DNA of 35,471 nt from Bacteroidales bacterium (GTDB taxonomy: Bacteria > Bacteroidota > Bacteroidia > Bacteroidales > JAAYJT01). The stretch covers positions 1 through 35,471 of the forward strand of contig JACZJK010000055.1 of the NCBI GenBank assembly GCA_014860575.1. Direction: 5' to 3'. The notes below the pieces were generated by a model that saw only the letters and a list, made by a program, of their open reading frames with translations, was not told the origin of the DNA and did no database searches. The position numbers were made by a program, and so were the translations under genes. Below, piece by piece: positions 1 through 8,900 of the stretch; position 1 is the stretch's first letter, and each line of letters opens with the position of its first letter.

Positions 1-144
1 CAATAGAACATTCGAATTATGAACCGCCAACCAGCAACCAGTAACCACCAGCTACCAGCAACCAGTAACCAGCAACCAGCAACCAGCAACCAACCCCTAA
101 ACCTCTAAACTCTCTAAACCCCTAAACCTTCTAAAAAAAATCCA
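1..144. repeat. A/C-rich short tandem array ahead of the first gene
   Basis: The stretch is built mostly from variants of a 7 bp unit, CCAGCAA or CCAGTAA, followed by CTAAACC-type units, and runs up to the start codon at 145. The plus strand has very little G. The same CCAGCAA unit recurs just before cysD (about 28636-28702), and CTAAACT units recur at 16184-16215. I see no promoter motif here, so any promoter for the next gene is hidden in the array or lies to the left of the window. Confidence 0.8.
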
Positions 145-1869
145 ATGAATAATAAATTTCTACTTTCCACTACGTCCCTGATCCTCCTCGTATCCCATGT
201 TTTTGCCTGCACCAATATTATTGTGACCCGCGGAGCCTCGGTGGATGGCTCGGTAATGATCACCTATGCGGCTGATTCGCACATTCGTTACGGCGAACTC
301 TATCACCGGCCGGCAGCCCATCACCCAGAAAGTGCAACCGTGAAACTGTGCGACCGCGGAACGGCTAAATTTCTTGGCGAAGTGCCACAGGTTCCATACA
401 CCTATAATGTAATCGGTTTTATGAACGAACACCAGGTAGCCATTGGTGAAACCACCTTCGGAGGCCGTAGTGAGCTTCATGACACCACCGGAATGGTAGA
501 TTACGGAAGCCTGATGTTCCTGAGCATGCAACGAAGCCGCACCGCGCGTGAAGCCATTGCCTGGATTGCACGTTTGGTTGAAGAACATGGTTATTACAGT
601 ACCGGCGAATCATTTTCCATTTCCGATGCCAACGAGGCGTGGATCATGGAAATTATCGGCAAAGGAATGGACCTCTATCATGATGAAAACGGCGTTTTGC
701 GCAACCGCAACCAGGGCGCTGTGTGGGTAGCCATCCGCATTCCCGATGGTTATGTAAGCGCCCACGCCAACCATGCACGGATCATGAACTTCCCCTTATC
801 GGATGGAAAAACTTCAATCGGCAGCAAGGAAATTGAAAAAATAAGCAATCCGGAAGTCGAAGTGGTGTATGCGCACGATGTCATTGAGTTCGCACGGAAA
901 CAAGGGTATTTTAAGGGCGCTGATACTGAATTCAGTTTCAGCGATGTGTACGCTCCGATTGATTTTGGTGCCTTGCGTTTTTGCGAAATCAGGGTTTGGT
1001 CATTTTTCAAGGAAATAAACGATGAGATGAACCAATATGCCGGATATGCCTCGGGCTTCGAACCAGAAAACAGAATGCCTTTGTTTATAAAGCCCAATCG
1101 CAAGTTAAGCGTGAGCGACCTGAAGTCTTTTATGCGCGATCATCTTACCGGAACCGATCTTGACCTGCGCAATGATTTTGGTGCAGGACCACATAAATTG
1201 CCTTACCGCTGGCGTCCGCTCACTTTTAAACTAGATGATAAAACATATTTCCATGAAAGGTCAACGGCTACGCAGCAAACCGGGTTTTCTTATGTTGCGC
1301 AGTCAAGGAACTGGCTTCCCGATGCTGTTGGCGGAATTTTTTGGTTTGGCGTTGACGACGCTGCAACTACCGTTTATATTCCAATGTATTCAAGTATGAC
1401 CCGCGTGCCGGAAACCTTCGCAGAAGGCAATGGCGATATGCTGACCTATTCAGACAACTCCGCCTTCTGGGTGTTCAACCGGGTGGCCAATTTTGCTTAT
1501 CTGCGGTATGATCTTATGAGCAGCGACATCATCGATGTACAGCAGGAACTTGAAAGCCGGTTTGTGGCCATGAATACTGCCATTGATAAGGCTGCCATTG
1601 CACTCCATGAATCTGATCCCGCTATGGCAAGGGAATTCCTGACTGATTATTCGGTGGACGCCGGCAACCAGGTTGTAAAAAGATGGCAGGATCTCAGCAA
1701 TTTCCTGCTTGTTAAATACATGGATGGCAATGTGAAACCCGAGAAAGACGGGGAGTTCCTCAGAAACCCACATGGTTATCCGGTTCCCCCGGAGCATCCG
1801 GGCTATCCGGAGTGGTGGCTGCGCAAACTCATTGAAGAAACCGGTGACAAGTTTGAATATCGTTTTTAG
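145..1869 (+). CDS. C69-family dipeptidase (N-terminal nucleophile hydrolase), secreted
   Basis: Likely a peptidase of family C69 (PepD/dipeptidase A-like, Ntn-hydrolase fold), which cleaves short peptides using an N-terminal Cys freed by processing. The protein starts with a hydrophobic signal (residues 4-21) ending VFA before Cys22, and CTNIIVTRGAS (22-32) is the characteristic N-terminus of the mature enzyme, so Cys22 would be the nucleophile. The central part, with GESFSISDANEAWIMEI near residue 155-170 and an N-H-A-R motif shortly after, fits the family core. At 574 residues it is in the range of long secreted Bacteroidota C69 enzymes. The ATG is the only start that gives a complete signal peptide. 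A lipoprotein gene follows 26 bp later on the same strand and may be co-transcribed. Export to periplasm or cell surface is inferred from the signal; substrate specificity is not predictable. Confidence 0.88.
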   Translation: MNNKFLLSTTSLILLVSHVFACTNIIVTRGASVDGSVMITYAADSHIRYGELYHRPAAHHPESATVKLCDRGTAKFLGEVPQVPYTYNVIGFMNEHQVAIGETTFGGRSELHDTTGMVDYGSLMFLSMQRSRTAREAIAWIARLVEEHGYYSTGESFSISDANEAWIMEIIGKGMDLYHDENGVLRNRNQGAVWVAIRIPDGYVSAHANHARIMNFPLSDGKTSIGSKEIEKISNPEVEVVYAHDVIEFARKQGYFKGADTEFSFSDVYAPIDFGALRFCEIRVWSFFKEINDEMNQYAGYASGFEPENRMPLFIKPNRKLSVSDLKSFMRDHLTGTDLDLRNDFGAGPHKLPYRWRPLTFKLDDKTYFHERSTATQQTGFSYVAQSRNWLPDAVGGIFWFGVDDAATTVYIPMYSSMTRVPETFAEGNGDMLTYSDNSAFWVFNRVANFAYLRYDLMSSDIIDVQQELESRFVAMNTAIDKAAIALHESDPAMAREFLTDYSVDAGNQVVKRWQDLSNFLLVKYMDGNVKPEKDGEFLRNPHGYPVPPEHPGYPEWWLRKLIEETGDKFEYRF

Positions 1870-1895
1870 GAATAGCCTTTTCTGAACCCATATAC

Positions 1896-2906
1896 ATGTT
1901 GAAGCCAAATAAGCCTGATATCTTCCTGCTGCTTATTGCTGCGATTCTGGTATTATTAAATTCATGCCGGCAACCCCTTTCAAAGGATGAAGCTGAAACC
2001 CACCTGAGGGCATTTGATAATGAAATTATCACTTTATCAAAAGGTTTGGAGCACAGCAGGACGTTTACAATCCTGAAAGAAATCCTTGCGGTCGAAAATG
2101 TGCCTGTACCGTTTTACGCGCATAAGAGCACATTGCAGGCTTCGACAAGCTCAGCCACAGGGATTCAACGCTTTGATTTTGACCAACACAAAGGCCAGTA
2201 TGTGTTGGATACCATCACCAAACTTTTTATTCGATCCGGGACATCAGATTCGATCATCATACATTATGACTGGAAAGTTGACAAGATCATGCCTGTTCGA
2301 TTGATCATAACAAATTACACCGAAGAAGCGAGTAGCAGCAGCCTGATGTTTCCCACCAGTTTTGCAGCAGCCATGTATGTGGGCGAGTTCCTGGCTGTTA
2401 GCATTGAACATGAAGCCAGGCTGGAACATCAATTGCCCGTTGAAGCACACTTGAGGCTTAAACTTGAAAATTACTTGCTGTTGATGGATATGAACACAAG
2501 GCTGAGAAAAGATCATGGCAAACTAAAGATGGCCGTGAAAGTTTCCAAGGATTCAAAGGAGCTGGCGAGCTGGAAAGTGAAATCCAACATCAATATGACC
2601 GAACAGGGAACATTCTTTTTTCGATCCATCAATTCGCAGTTTGCTATGTTTCCTGTTCAAATTGATGCTGATATTGATAACGATGCCATTGATGGAAATA
2701 CTGTTGATTACATTGGAGAATTCAACAAACACAGCCGGATGGTTGCAAGCCGGATAAGAGATGGCAGAAAGTTGGGTGAGATCAAGCTCAGAACAAGGGA
2801 AGCAAGCGATAAACTTGATTATGTTTTCTATTACAGCGATGGCTCTTACATGTATATCGAGGATTTGCTCTTTTCGGCCAAACATCTGCTGAATATCAAA
2901 AAGTGA
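1896..2906 (+). CDS. Uncharacterised lipoprotein, 336 aa
   Basis: I do not recognise a named domain. The N-terminus has a positively charged start, a hydrophobic stretch (9-21) and a lipobox LLNSC with Cys24, so the product should be a lipoprotein anchored in the envelope. The remainder is soluble, rich in alternating hydrophobic/charged segments that suggest beta structure, and ends near a YYSDGSY motif followed by an amphipathic tail. That ending and the general layout resemble the lipoprotein at 4095-5168, which ends with VYSDGTY, so the two may be distant paralogues (inference from reading the proteins side by side). It lies 26 bp after the C69 peptidase and is probably in the same transcript. 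No terminator is evident after its stop. Confidence 0.7.
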   Translation: MLKPNKPDIFLLLIAAILVLLNSCRQPLSKDEAETHLRAFDNEIITLSKGLEHSRTFTILKEILAVENVPVPFYAHKSTLQASTSSATGIQRFDFDQHKGQYVLDTITKLFIRSGTSDSIIIHYDWKVDKIMPVRLIITNYTEEASSSSLMFPTSFAAAMYVGEFLAVSIEHEARLEHQLPVEAHLRLKLENYLLLMDMNTRLRKDHGKLKMAVKVSKDSKELASWKVKSNINMTEQGTFFFRSINSQFAMFPVQIDADIDNDAIDGNTVDYIGEFNKHSRMVASRIRDGRKLGEIKLRTREASDKLDYVFYYSDGSYMYIEDLLFSAKHLLNIKK

Positions 2907-3128
2907 GAATATCTGTAGTTGTTCTGCTATAGAGTAAAACATTCAGGTGATGAGTTAGCAATCGCCAGTTGGCAGTTGGCAAAAAATGAAACAATAAAAT
3001 GAAAAACTAATACAGTATCACTGCATCACTGTATCCGCCATCCAAGCCAATAGCCCGTGCTTTCGGCGGACAAGTCACTGCATCACAATGAGAGCGACAA
3101 CACGAAAGCTGGTTTCGTCCTTATCTGT
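2907..3128. other. Convergent intergenic stretch with low-complexity sequence
   Basis: The gap between two convergent genes holds short repeated words (CAGTTGGCAGTTGGC near 2965, ACTGCATCACTG near 3020) related to words seen at 14120-14145 and 29650-29690. A weak hairpin CGAAA/TTTCG lies near 3100-3117. I see no coding sequence and no convincing terminator. Confidence 0.5.
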
Positions 3129-3893
3129 CTAAAACCTTGCCCGGCCTTCGAAATCCCGCGTGTTATCAAACCAGGGACTGGAGATTAAATCGCTGGGATA
3201 TACAAAATAGCCTCCATTCGGATCGAGGTCAATGCCAGTGACATAATAAACCGATTGCCAGATCAGCTGCGAGCAATACCAATGCGTGTTATCTGCCCAG
3301 CTTGCGCGTTTTCCTTCATTGACAAGCAATTCAACCTCTGGAGTTTCAGGGAAACGCTTCATGGCGTTCCAACTTGAATAACTTCCTTTTTGTGATCGCA
3401 CAAAAGCAATGATTGAATCAACCTGGCTTTCTGTAATATTCAGGCGCAACCTGTAACGGTTTCCGGCAAACCTGGGCGCAAAAGTATTATTATGTATTGC
3501 CGGATCATCGCTGATGATAAAACCTGGCACTTCCCTTAACTGATGGATTCTATGAACGGGCCGGGCGTGGGACTCAAAAATCATGCAGGATGCGAGCAAG
3601 CTGTCGGCGGACATATTTTTAGCGCCTACGGTAACAATTGCGGCATGGCCATAACCCCAGCCACCTTCAACAAATGAAGTTCCGGGAAGGATGTTCAGGT
3701 TTGGTTTCACGATAATGTCGCCTTTCCTGAGCTCCGAAATACCAGCATACGCCAAATCAGAGGCTTCATTTTGTGCCTTTATGGCTTCGCTTTGTGGTTC
3801 ATAACGATGTTTATCTTCATCCGAAAGGCACGAACCCAGTAATATGGAATAAAAAAGGAACTGGAAAATGGATTTCATTAATTCAAATTTCAT
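3129..3893 (-). CDS. YiiX/YebB-like permuted NlpC/P60 cysteine hydrolase, lipoprotein
   Basis: Probably a cell-wall or amide hydrolase of the circularly permuted NlpC/P60 (papain-like) group. Seen in the sequence: LRKGDIIV (55-62), GYGHAAIV with His83, a polar FESHA motif with Glu107, and the catalytic-type Cys207 in HWYCSQLIW, in the order His-Glu-Cys typical of the permuted fold. The N-terminus has a lipobox LLGSC (Cys22), so the enzyme is likely a lipoprotein facing the periplasm or surface. Met6 (start at 3878) would give an equally good lipoprotein signal; I keep the longer ATG but this is undecided. A well-formed promoter lies about 100 bp upstream (3990-4020), back to back with the promoter of the next gene. 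The substrate could be peptidoglycan peptide, or a lipid amide as in some YiiX relatives. Confidence 0.8.
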   Translation of the reverse strand: MKFELMKSIFQFLFYSILLGSCLSDEDKHRYEPQSEAIKAQNEASDLAYAGISELRKGDIIVKPNLNILPGTSFVEGGWGYGHAAIVTVGAKNMSADSLLASCMIFESHARPVHRIHQLREVPGFIISDDPAIHNNTFAPRFAGNRYRLRLNITESQVDSIIAFVRSQKGSYSSWNAMKRFPETPEVELLVNEGKRASWADNTHWYCSQLIWQSVYYVTGIDLDPNGGYFVYPSDLISSPWFDNTRDFEGRARF

Positions 3894-3989
3894 TGAAGCC
3901 AGACGACAACCGTTTTGACCTATTAATTCATCGGATAACTCTCTGGCATTGATTTAGCCATGAATTGTCCGTTGCTTTCAAATAAATAA

Positions 3990-4020
3990 CAAAATTATCT
4001 TTTATGCATAATAATTCAAA
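3990..4020 (-). promoter_or_regulatory. Bacteroidota-type promoter for the YiiX-like gene
   Basis: Read on the minus strand, TTTG (4020-4017) is followed after 19 bp by TAATTTTG (3997-3990), a full match to the -33 TTTG / -7 TAnnTTTG promoter of Bacteroidota. The transcript would start near 3983, giving an untranslated leader of about 90 bases before the start at 3893. Confidence 0.7.
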
Positions 4021-4024
4021 ATAA

Positions 4025-4057
4025 TTTGACTTTTAACACTTACAAATAATATCTTTG
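4025..4057 (+). promoter_or_regulatory. Bacteroidota-type promoter for the lipoprotein at 4095
   Basis: TTTG (4025-4028) and TATCTTTG (4050-4057) match the -33 and -7 consensus with a 21 bp spacer. Transcription would begin near 4064, about 30 bases before the ATG. Its -33 element lies only 4 bp from that of the opposite promoter, so the two RNA polymerase sites would overlap. Confidence 0.75.
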
Positions 4058-4094
4058 CGGCATAAAACACATCATTAATTTAAATTTTATTGCT

Positions 4095-5168
4095 ATGAAA
4101 ACAAGAATTAGTTTATTTTCAGTACTGTTGATCTTTCTTTCAATGTCACTTATTACCTGTAAGAAAGACAAAGAAGAACTTTCAGCCGAAGATGCGAAGA
4201 TCGAAATCAGATCAGCCAGTCAAACCGTTCAGGCCAACATGAATGAAATGATGGCTACACCGGCAATGTCTTCAATGATTTACTTGTCAGAACTCATGAA
4301 TATGGAAGGCGACTGGAAATCATCTGCAATCAATATGGAAAAATACAACCTTGCCGTGTTTAACAAGATTATCAGGGATAACCTCAAAGATGATGAGATA
4401 GATCCTGAAGAAGGCGGCGAATACACCTTTAATTTTATAACCGAAGAATTTGATCTGACCGACCCAAGCCTGTCCGATCTTGTGCTCCTGTTTCCAGCCG
4501 ATGAGGAAGCCATGGCCAACGAAGAAATTAACGGAAGCCTGAAATTAGAAGATATTGAATTTGTGGAAATTGAATACACAGATGAATGGGGTACCTACAC
4601 TGAGCAAGTACTTACAAAAGTAAAGGCTACACTCAAGATTGATAACCTGACCGTTATGACCTGCACATACAATGCTACCCTGAATAGTGAAGGATTGCCG
4701 GTTGCCACATCAATTACCTATACAATGGATCCTTATCAGTTAACTCTTACACAAACGGGAAGTGGCGTAAATTACACCTCTACGGCTTCTTTGAAAAAAG
4801 ACGGCGATGTGCTGCTGAGTTATAATCTTACTATCAAATACACGGCAGACCAGGATGATATTGAAAAACTTTCTGGAAATTTCCAGCTCACACCCTTAAG
4901 GTTTGAAGGGGAAATCAATGGAACGGGTATGAATACCTGTAGTGAGTTAGATGTTGACTGCATGAACGATCATTTGGACGTAGAAGTTATTCAGACAGAG
5001 AATAACAGTATCATCGGTCACATCGAATTTCGTTTGTTCTATGACACGTACTGGGAGGAAAGTTATCCTGAACCAGTAATTGTTTATTCTGACGGAACCT
5101 ATGAATGGCTTTTCGAAGCGTTGGGCGTTGAACTTGAAGGGCTGAAAGCCGGCATTTTAAAGAGATAA
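4095..5168 (+). CDS. Uncharacterised lipoprotein, 357 aa
   Basis: No known family is recognised. The signal peptide ends in SLITC (Cys22), followed by KKDKEE, the usual start of a Bacteroidota lipoprotein. The first 100 mature residues are Met- and Glu-rich and probably helical; from about residue 100 onward the protein is dominated by acidic, Thr-rich beta-strand-like segments, consistent with a surface or periplasmic beta-sandwich. Two cysteines sit close together near residue 280-290 (NTCSELDVDC) and could form a disulfide. The C-terminal VYSDGTYEW motif resembles YYSDGSYMY in the lipoprotein at 1896-2906. The gene is a single transcription unit: a strong promoter 38 bp upstream and a clear terminator 25 bp after the stop. 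Confidence 0.72.
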   Translation: MKTRISLFSVLLIFLSMSLITCKKDKEELSAEDAKIEIRSASQTVQANMNEMMATPAMSSMIYLSELMNMEGDWKSSAINMEKYNLAVFNKIIRDNLKDDEIDPEEGGEYTFNFITEEFDLTDPSLSDLVLLFPADEEAMANEEINGSLKLEDIEFVEIEYTDEWGTYTEQVLTKVKATLKIDNLTVMTCTYNATLNSEGLPVATSITYTMDPYQLTLTQTGSGVNYTSTASLKKDGDVLLSYNLTIKYTADQDDIEKLSGNFQLTPLRFEGEINGTGMNTCSELDVDCMNDHLDVEVIQTENNSIIGHIEFRLFYDTYWEESYPEPVIVYSDGTYEWLFEALGVELEGLKAGILKR

Positions 5169-5193
5169 ACCATTTTATATCAAGATATTGAAG

Positions 5194-5222
5194 ACCGCGA
5201 CCTTACAAGGTTGCGGTTTTTT
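5194..5222 (+). terminator. Rho-independent terminator
   Basis: An 11 bp stem with one G-T pair (arms 5194-5204 and 5207-5217; in practice the innermost pair opens to give a 4-base loop) is followed directly by six T residues. It ends the lipoprotein gene that stops at 5168. Confidence 0.85.
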
Positions 5223-5311
5223 ATGATCCCAGTTAAGATGCTTGACATCGCACTGGATCGTGAGAATCGCATTTGGTAGTTGTTTTAACAAAAAAATAAA
5301 TTCAAATAAAA

Positions 5312-5343
5312 CTTGCTATCTGCTTCTTCGATGCTTAATTTTG
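5312..5343 (+). promoter_or_regulatory. Probable promoter for the clan CD-like lipoprotein
   Basis: TAATTTTG (5336-5343) is a full match to the -7 TAnnTTTG element; CTTG (5312-5315) 20 bp earlier is a three-of-four match to the -33 TTTG. The predicted start near 5350 leaves a leader of about 46 bases before the ATG at 5396. Confidence 0.6.
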
Positions 5344-5395
5344 GGGCACCATTGTTTATCAGAAGATCCATTTATTAACCACAATCCAATTTCAA

Positions 5396-7474
5396 ATGAA
5401 AAATCTATTTCTGCTTAGAAAAGCCGGGTTTTCCGTGCTATTCATTATTATGATCGCAGTTAGTCTTTCTAATTGCAAGAAAGACGACGAAGAAATTCCG
5501 CAACTCGGAAACTTGTCCATCACTCCCCAGGAAGCGCTTGTAAATGTGAACACCCAACTATCGGCACATATTAAAGTTCCGCCAGGCATTGACGCAGGCG
5601 ATACCTTGCGGCTGATAAAAATTGCTGCCAATGGAAATTCCCTGGAAATAGGGTATTTACTTGACAACGGTGACCTTGCCAACGCTGGCGACGATATTAA
5701 AGGCGACCGGGTTTTCAGCGGGAGGTTTAATATTAATGAACCGGCAAAAGGTCAGATTAAATTCCAGGCTGTTGCAAAGCTTAAAGACAGTTCAGAAGAG
5801 GTTGAATCAGTGATAGCTTTTTTTGAGGTGTATAACGATCTCAATTCTTCTGATGTAAAGGCCTTGTTTACGATCCAGGGCAACGTTGCCGCTCAGCTCG
5901 ACAATTATTTAAACGGTAATCAAAACAATGCCGAAAGCGCCGTAACCCAGCTTGTGCAATGGTTGAAGTCGCAACCCGAAGTGCAATCGGTTGAGCAGGA
6001 CGGAATCACTTCTTTGGAGATCAAATACAAATCGGGGCTGATGGGTGGTGTTATCATCTCATTGCTCGACGAAAACGGTTTAAGCGATTCAAGGGGCGGA
6101 CTTGTTGCAAATGAAATTATATATCCGGATCGCGGAAAAACAGCGGCTATTCCGCTTTCAAAACAAACCCGTGGTGAGAATTATCCTGAAACTAAAAGCT
6201 CTCTTTCGTTTGACCCCAATACAATTGGTAACCGTAATGTTTTTATTTATGCCGCTTATGAAGCCGTATGGCGAAACAATGAAAGACCTCATATTATCAA
6301 TATCCTGGACAGTTTGGCCTGCGGCGATTTTCCTGTGAATTACTATCTCAACCAGGAATGTACTATTGACCGCTTATACGATATTACCGCATACGGTATT
6401 GTTGTGTTTGCAACGCATGGCTCCGGCGGCAAGGCAATACTGACGGCAGAAATTGCAGATACTCTTCTCGCTGCATATCAAACCTATAAACCCATGATGC
6501 AGGGTGCGAACCCTAAAATCGGTATCTCGAAAAATATTGGTATCAGTAAAACTGGCACTGTTACCACGCGATCCGATGTTTATAAGGTGTATGAGTCTTT
6601 TATTTCCGCCTTACCGGGGGAATTCCCTCAAAGTGTGATCCTGAATAATTCATGCGCCAGCGATAAAACCTCAAATCTGCGCGATGCATTTATTGGTAAA
6701 GGAGCAAAAACCTATTATGGTTATACCGAGTCAGTTGACGGGGCTTTTTGCGTTCCTGTTGCCAGAGATGTTTTTACTACCCTTGCTAAGAATGCAAAAA
6801 CGACGGGTGAGGTTAGCAAAATAAATCAATCACACCCTGGTCCGCCAACTACTACTTTTAAGATCAGAGGCTCATCAACAATGAAGTTTGCCTTATCGCT
6901 CATCAACGGAAATTTTGAAGATGGTCATCTGGGCTGGACCAGGAACGGCGACGGAAGAATGATCAGCCAGTTGGGCTACATTACTCCTCCTGGCGGAAAT
7001 TATATGGGCATCATATCCACAGGGCTTGGATATACAACAGAGACGGGGAATATTTCACAATCCTTTAATATTCCATCAAACGCGTCTGAGTTAAGCCTGA
7101 AGTGGAATTTCCTTTCCGAAGAATTCCTTGAATATATTGGCTCACCCTACCAGGATCGTTTTCAATTGGTGCTGATCAGTGAAGATCTTGGAGAGGAAAT
7201 AATTCTTAACAAGTCCATTGACTTAATTGCTGCTGAGTTTGGTGCTTCGGCCCCAACAGCAGATATTCCGGAAGGAATTCCCGGGGATCTGATCGCAGTC
7301 TCGCCAGATATTGTATTTGACCGCGGTGGCGTATTCATGACCGGATGGCAAACATCTAGCTTCGATATTTCAGCATACAAAGGCAAATGTGTATCGCTCG
7401 TCCTCCGCTGCACCGACGTTGGCGATAGCATTTACGATACAGCCATACTCCTTGACGATGTTTCAATAAATTAG
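5396..7474 (+). CDS. Lipoprotein with clan CD (caspase/gingipain-like) protease domain and C-terminal jelly-roll-like domain
   Basis: Possible surface cysteine peptidase. The signal ends SLSNC (Cys27) followed by KKDDEE, so it is a lipoprotein. Residues about 36-145 look like an Ig-like domain, with DNGDLANAGDDIKGDRVFSG resembling domains found next to anchors in other secreted proteins. The middle region carries IVVFATHGSGG with His341 and, about 80 residues later, VILNNSCAS with Cys420; a buried strand ending in His-Gly and a later strand ending in Cys is the arrangement of clan CD peptidases (gingipain, caspase, CHAT). The C-terminal part (about 500-692), beginning NGNFEDGHLGW and ending AILLDDVSIN, resembles a carbohydrate-binding or choice-of-anchor type beta-sandwich. 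The gene has its own promoter and a strong terminator. Peptidase activity is inference from two motifs only; exact family is unknown. Confidence 0.65.
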   Translation: MKNLFLLRKAGFSVLFIIMIAVSLSNCKKDDEEIPQLGNLSITPQEALVNVNTQLSAHIKVPPGIDAGDTLRLIKIAANGNSLEIGYLLDNGDLANAGDDIKGDRVFSGRFNINEPAKGQIKFQAVAKLKDSSEEVESVIAFFEVYNDLNSSDVKALFTIQGNVAAQLDNYLNGNQNNAESAVTQLVQWLKSQPEVQSVEQDGITSLEIKYKSGLMGGVIISLLDENGLSDSRGGLVANEIIYPDRGKTAAIPLSKQTRGENYPETKSSLSFDPNTIGNRNVFIYAAYEAVWRNNERPHIINILDSLACGDFPVNYYLNQECTIDRLYDITAYGIVVFATHGSGGKAILTAEIADTLLAAYQTYKPMMQGANPKIGISKNIGISKTGTVTTRSDVYKVYESFISALPGEFPQSVILNNSCASDKTSNLRDAFIGKGAKTYYGYTESVDGAFCVPVARDVFTTLAKNAKTTGEVSKINQSHPGPPTTTFKIRGSSTMKFALSLINGNFEDGHLGWTRNGDGRMISQLGYITPPGGNYMGIISTGLGYTTETGNISQSFNIPSNASELSLKWNFLSEEFLEYIGSPYQDRFQLVLISEDLGEEIILNKSIDLIAAEFGASAPTADIPEGIPGDLIAVSPDIVFDRGGVFMTGWQTSSFDISAYKGKCVSLVLRCTDVGDSIYDTAILLDDVSIN

Positions 7475-7514
7475 CGTTCCAGCTTTTCGGATCGAAAAAG
7501 AAGAATATGATCAG

Positions 7515-7554
7515 AACAGGAATTCAGGTTATTACCTGGGTTCCTGTTTTTTTT
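7515..7554 (+). terminator. Strong Rho-independent terminator
   Basis: AACAGGAA (7515-7522) pairs perfectly with TTCCTGTT (7541-7548), with an inner CAGGT/ACCTG helix and a TATT loop, followed by an eight-base T run (7547-7554). It ends the gene stopping at 7474 and abuts the stop codon of the convergent transporter gene (7553-7555). Confidence 0.88.
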
Positions 7555-8788
7555 AGAAACATGTGTATAAATACAGCACAGCAATTGAGATCACAAAGCT
7601 GAGTATCGTTACAATGATGCCTGGTTTCAGAAACTCAAAGAAACCGATTTTAATGCCTTCGCGCTCTGCGACTTCAATGACGATGAGGTTGGCTATAGCG
7701 CCGATGATCGTGGCATTGCCTGCCAGGGTTGAAGCCGAGGCCAAAGTAAGCCAAAGCAATTCACTAGCGGCTGCTTTCATGAATGGCAGCATCACAACAG
7801 TGAAAGGCACATTGCTTACAACCTGCACCAGCGCCAGGCTGATACCGTGGATCGCACCGATGCCCATCAAATCGTCAGAAAAAAGATTGGCATCAATATA
7901 ACGAATCAGCAAACCTGACTTTTCGAGGCCTTCAACAACAATGAACAATGAAGCAAAAAACAGCAGCAGAACCCAATCTACTTTCTCTATTACGCGCGAT
8001 GGTTTTATTTTACCCAGCAGCAGGATCAGAGAACCACCGATAAGCGCGATCATCGGGATTGAAAGGTTCAGGTTCGAACCGAGAAAAAACAACAAAATCA
8101 CTAGCAGAAATACTGGTACTGAATATTTCATGGAAGCGAAATGATACTCAAAGCCTTGGTTCTGAAAGATAATGGGCTGTTTGTTCCTGAACGTTGTTGG
8201 ATAAACCCAGCGCACTACCCAAACAATAATCAGCATGCTCAGTAAGCTGACAGGAGCCAGTTTCCACAAAAACTCCGCATAACCGATTCCTGAGTTTACA
8301 CCAATCAGCATGTTTTGGGGATTTCCAGTAATCGCCATCACACTGCCGGCGTTGGCAGCCAGAATTTCGGCAATAAGGTAGGGGACAGGGTTCAGTTTTG
8401 AGTTCCGGCAAATCATGATAATCACAGGCGTAAACAACAATACAACAGCATCATTAACCAGAAAAGCGCTTGCAATCCCTGTAAAGAAAGTGATAATGAT
8501 GAGCAAACGCCATTGGTTGGCAGCATACGCAATGGTTTTGCTGGCAATGAATGAAAAGAAACCATCAAGCTGAAGTGTGGCGATGACGATCATCATACCC
8601 AGCAGCAAGGCAATGGTGTCAAAATCAACAGCATCAATGGCTTCTTCAAAGCTGAGCACGCCAAAGAGTATCATGGCAACGGCGCCAAAAAATGCTGCCG
8701 AAGGCCTGTCAATGTTTGCTTTTGGCAAGCGGGTAAAAATGATGCCGATGTAAGTGATGACAAAAATGATCAGCGCAGTGGTTTGCAT
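7553..8788 (-). CDS. ArsB/NhaD-type anion permease (ion transporter superfamily)
   Basis: An inner-membrane secondary transporter of the ion transporter (ArsB/NhaD/CitM/DASS) superfamily. Nearly the whole 411-residue chain is hydrophobic, with about ten or eleven predicted membrane segments. The re-entrant motifs typical of the superfamily are visible: SAFLVNDAVVLLFTP in the first half, AGSVMAITGNPQNMLIG shortly after, and SNVPFTVVMLPF followed by STLAGNATIIGAIANLIV in the second half. The pairing of an N-D or N-V-P motif with a downstream G-N-P/N-A motif in each half reflects the inverted repeat of this fold. The substrate (arsenite, Na+/H+, or a dicarboxylate/inorganic anion) cannot be told from sequence. 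The ATG at 8788 follows a TAATTTTG element at 8818-8811. Confidence 0.82.
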   Translation of the reverse strand: MQTTALIIFVITYIGIIFTRLPKANIDRPSAAFFGAVAMILFGVLSFEEAIDAVDFDTIALLLGMMIVIATLQLDGFFSFIASKTIAYAANQWRLLIIITFFTGIASAFLVNDAVVLLFTPVIIMICRNSKLNPVPYLIAEILAANAGSVMAITGNPQNMLIGVNSGIGYAEFLWKLAPVSLLSMLIIVWVVRWVYPTTFRNKQPIIFQNQGFEYHFASMKYSVPVFLLVILLFFLGSNLNLSIPMIALIGGSLILLLGKIKPSRVIEKVDWVLLLFFASLFIVVEGLEKSGLLIRYIDANLFSDDLMGIGAIHGISLALVQVVSNVPFTVVMLPFMKAAASELLWLTLASASTLAGNATIIGAIANLIVIEVAEREGIKIGFFEFLKPGIIVTILSFVISIAVLYLYTCF

Positions 8789-8810
8789 TTTCTTTGGTTA
8801 TGTGAAGCGC

Positions 8811-8818
8811 CAAAATTA
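8811..8818 (-). promoter_or_regulatory. Putative -7 promoter element for the anion permease
   Basis: On the minus strand TAATTTTG (8818-8811) matches TAnnTTTG 22 bp before the start codon. No TTTG is found at the expected -33 distance, so the call rests on one element. Confidence 0.4.
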
Positions 8819-8900
8819 TGAATATTGAGCCTACATTGTAAGGTCATAGCAAAATCGTTAATTGCGGCTAAAGCCTTATCTTTTTATTTTCTGATGAGGA

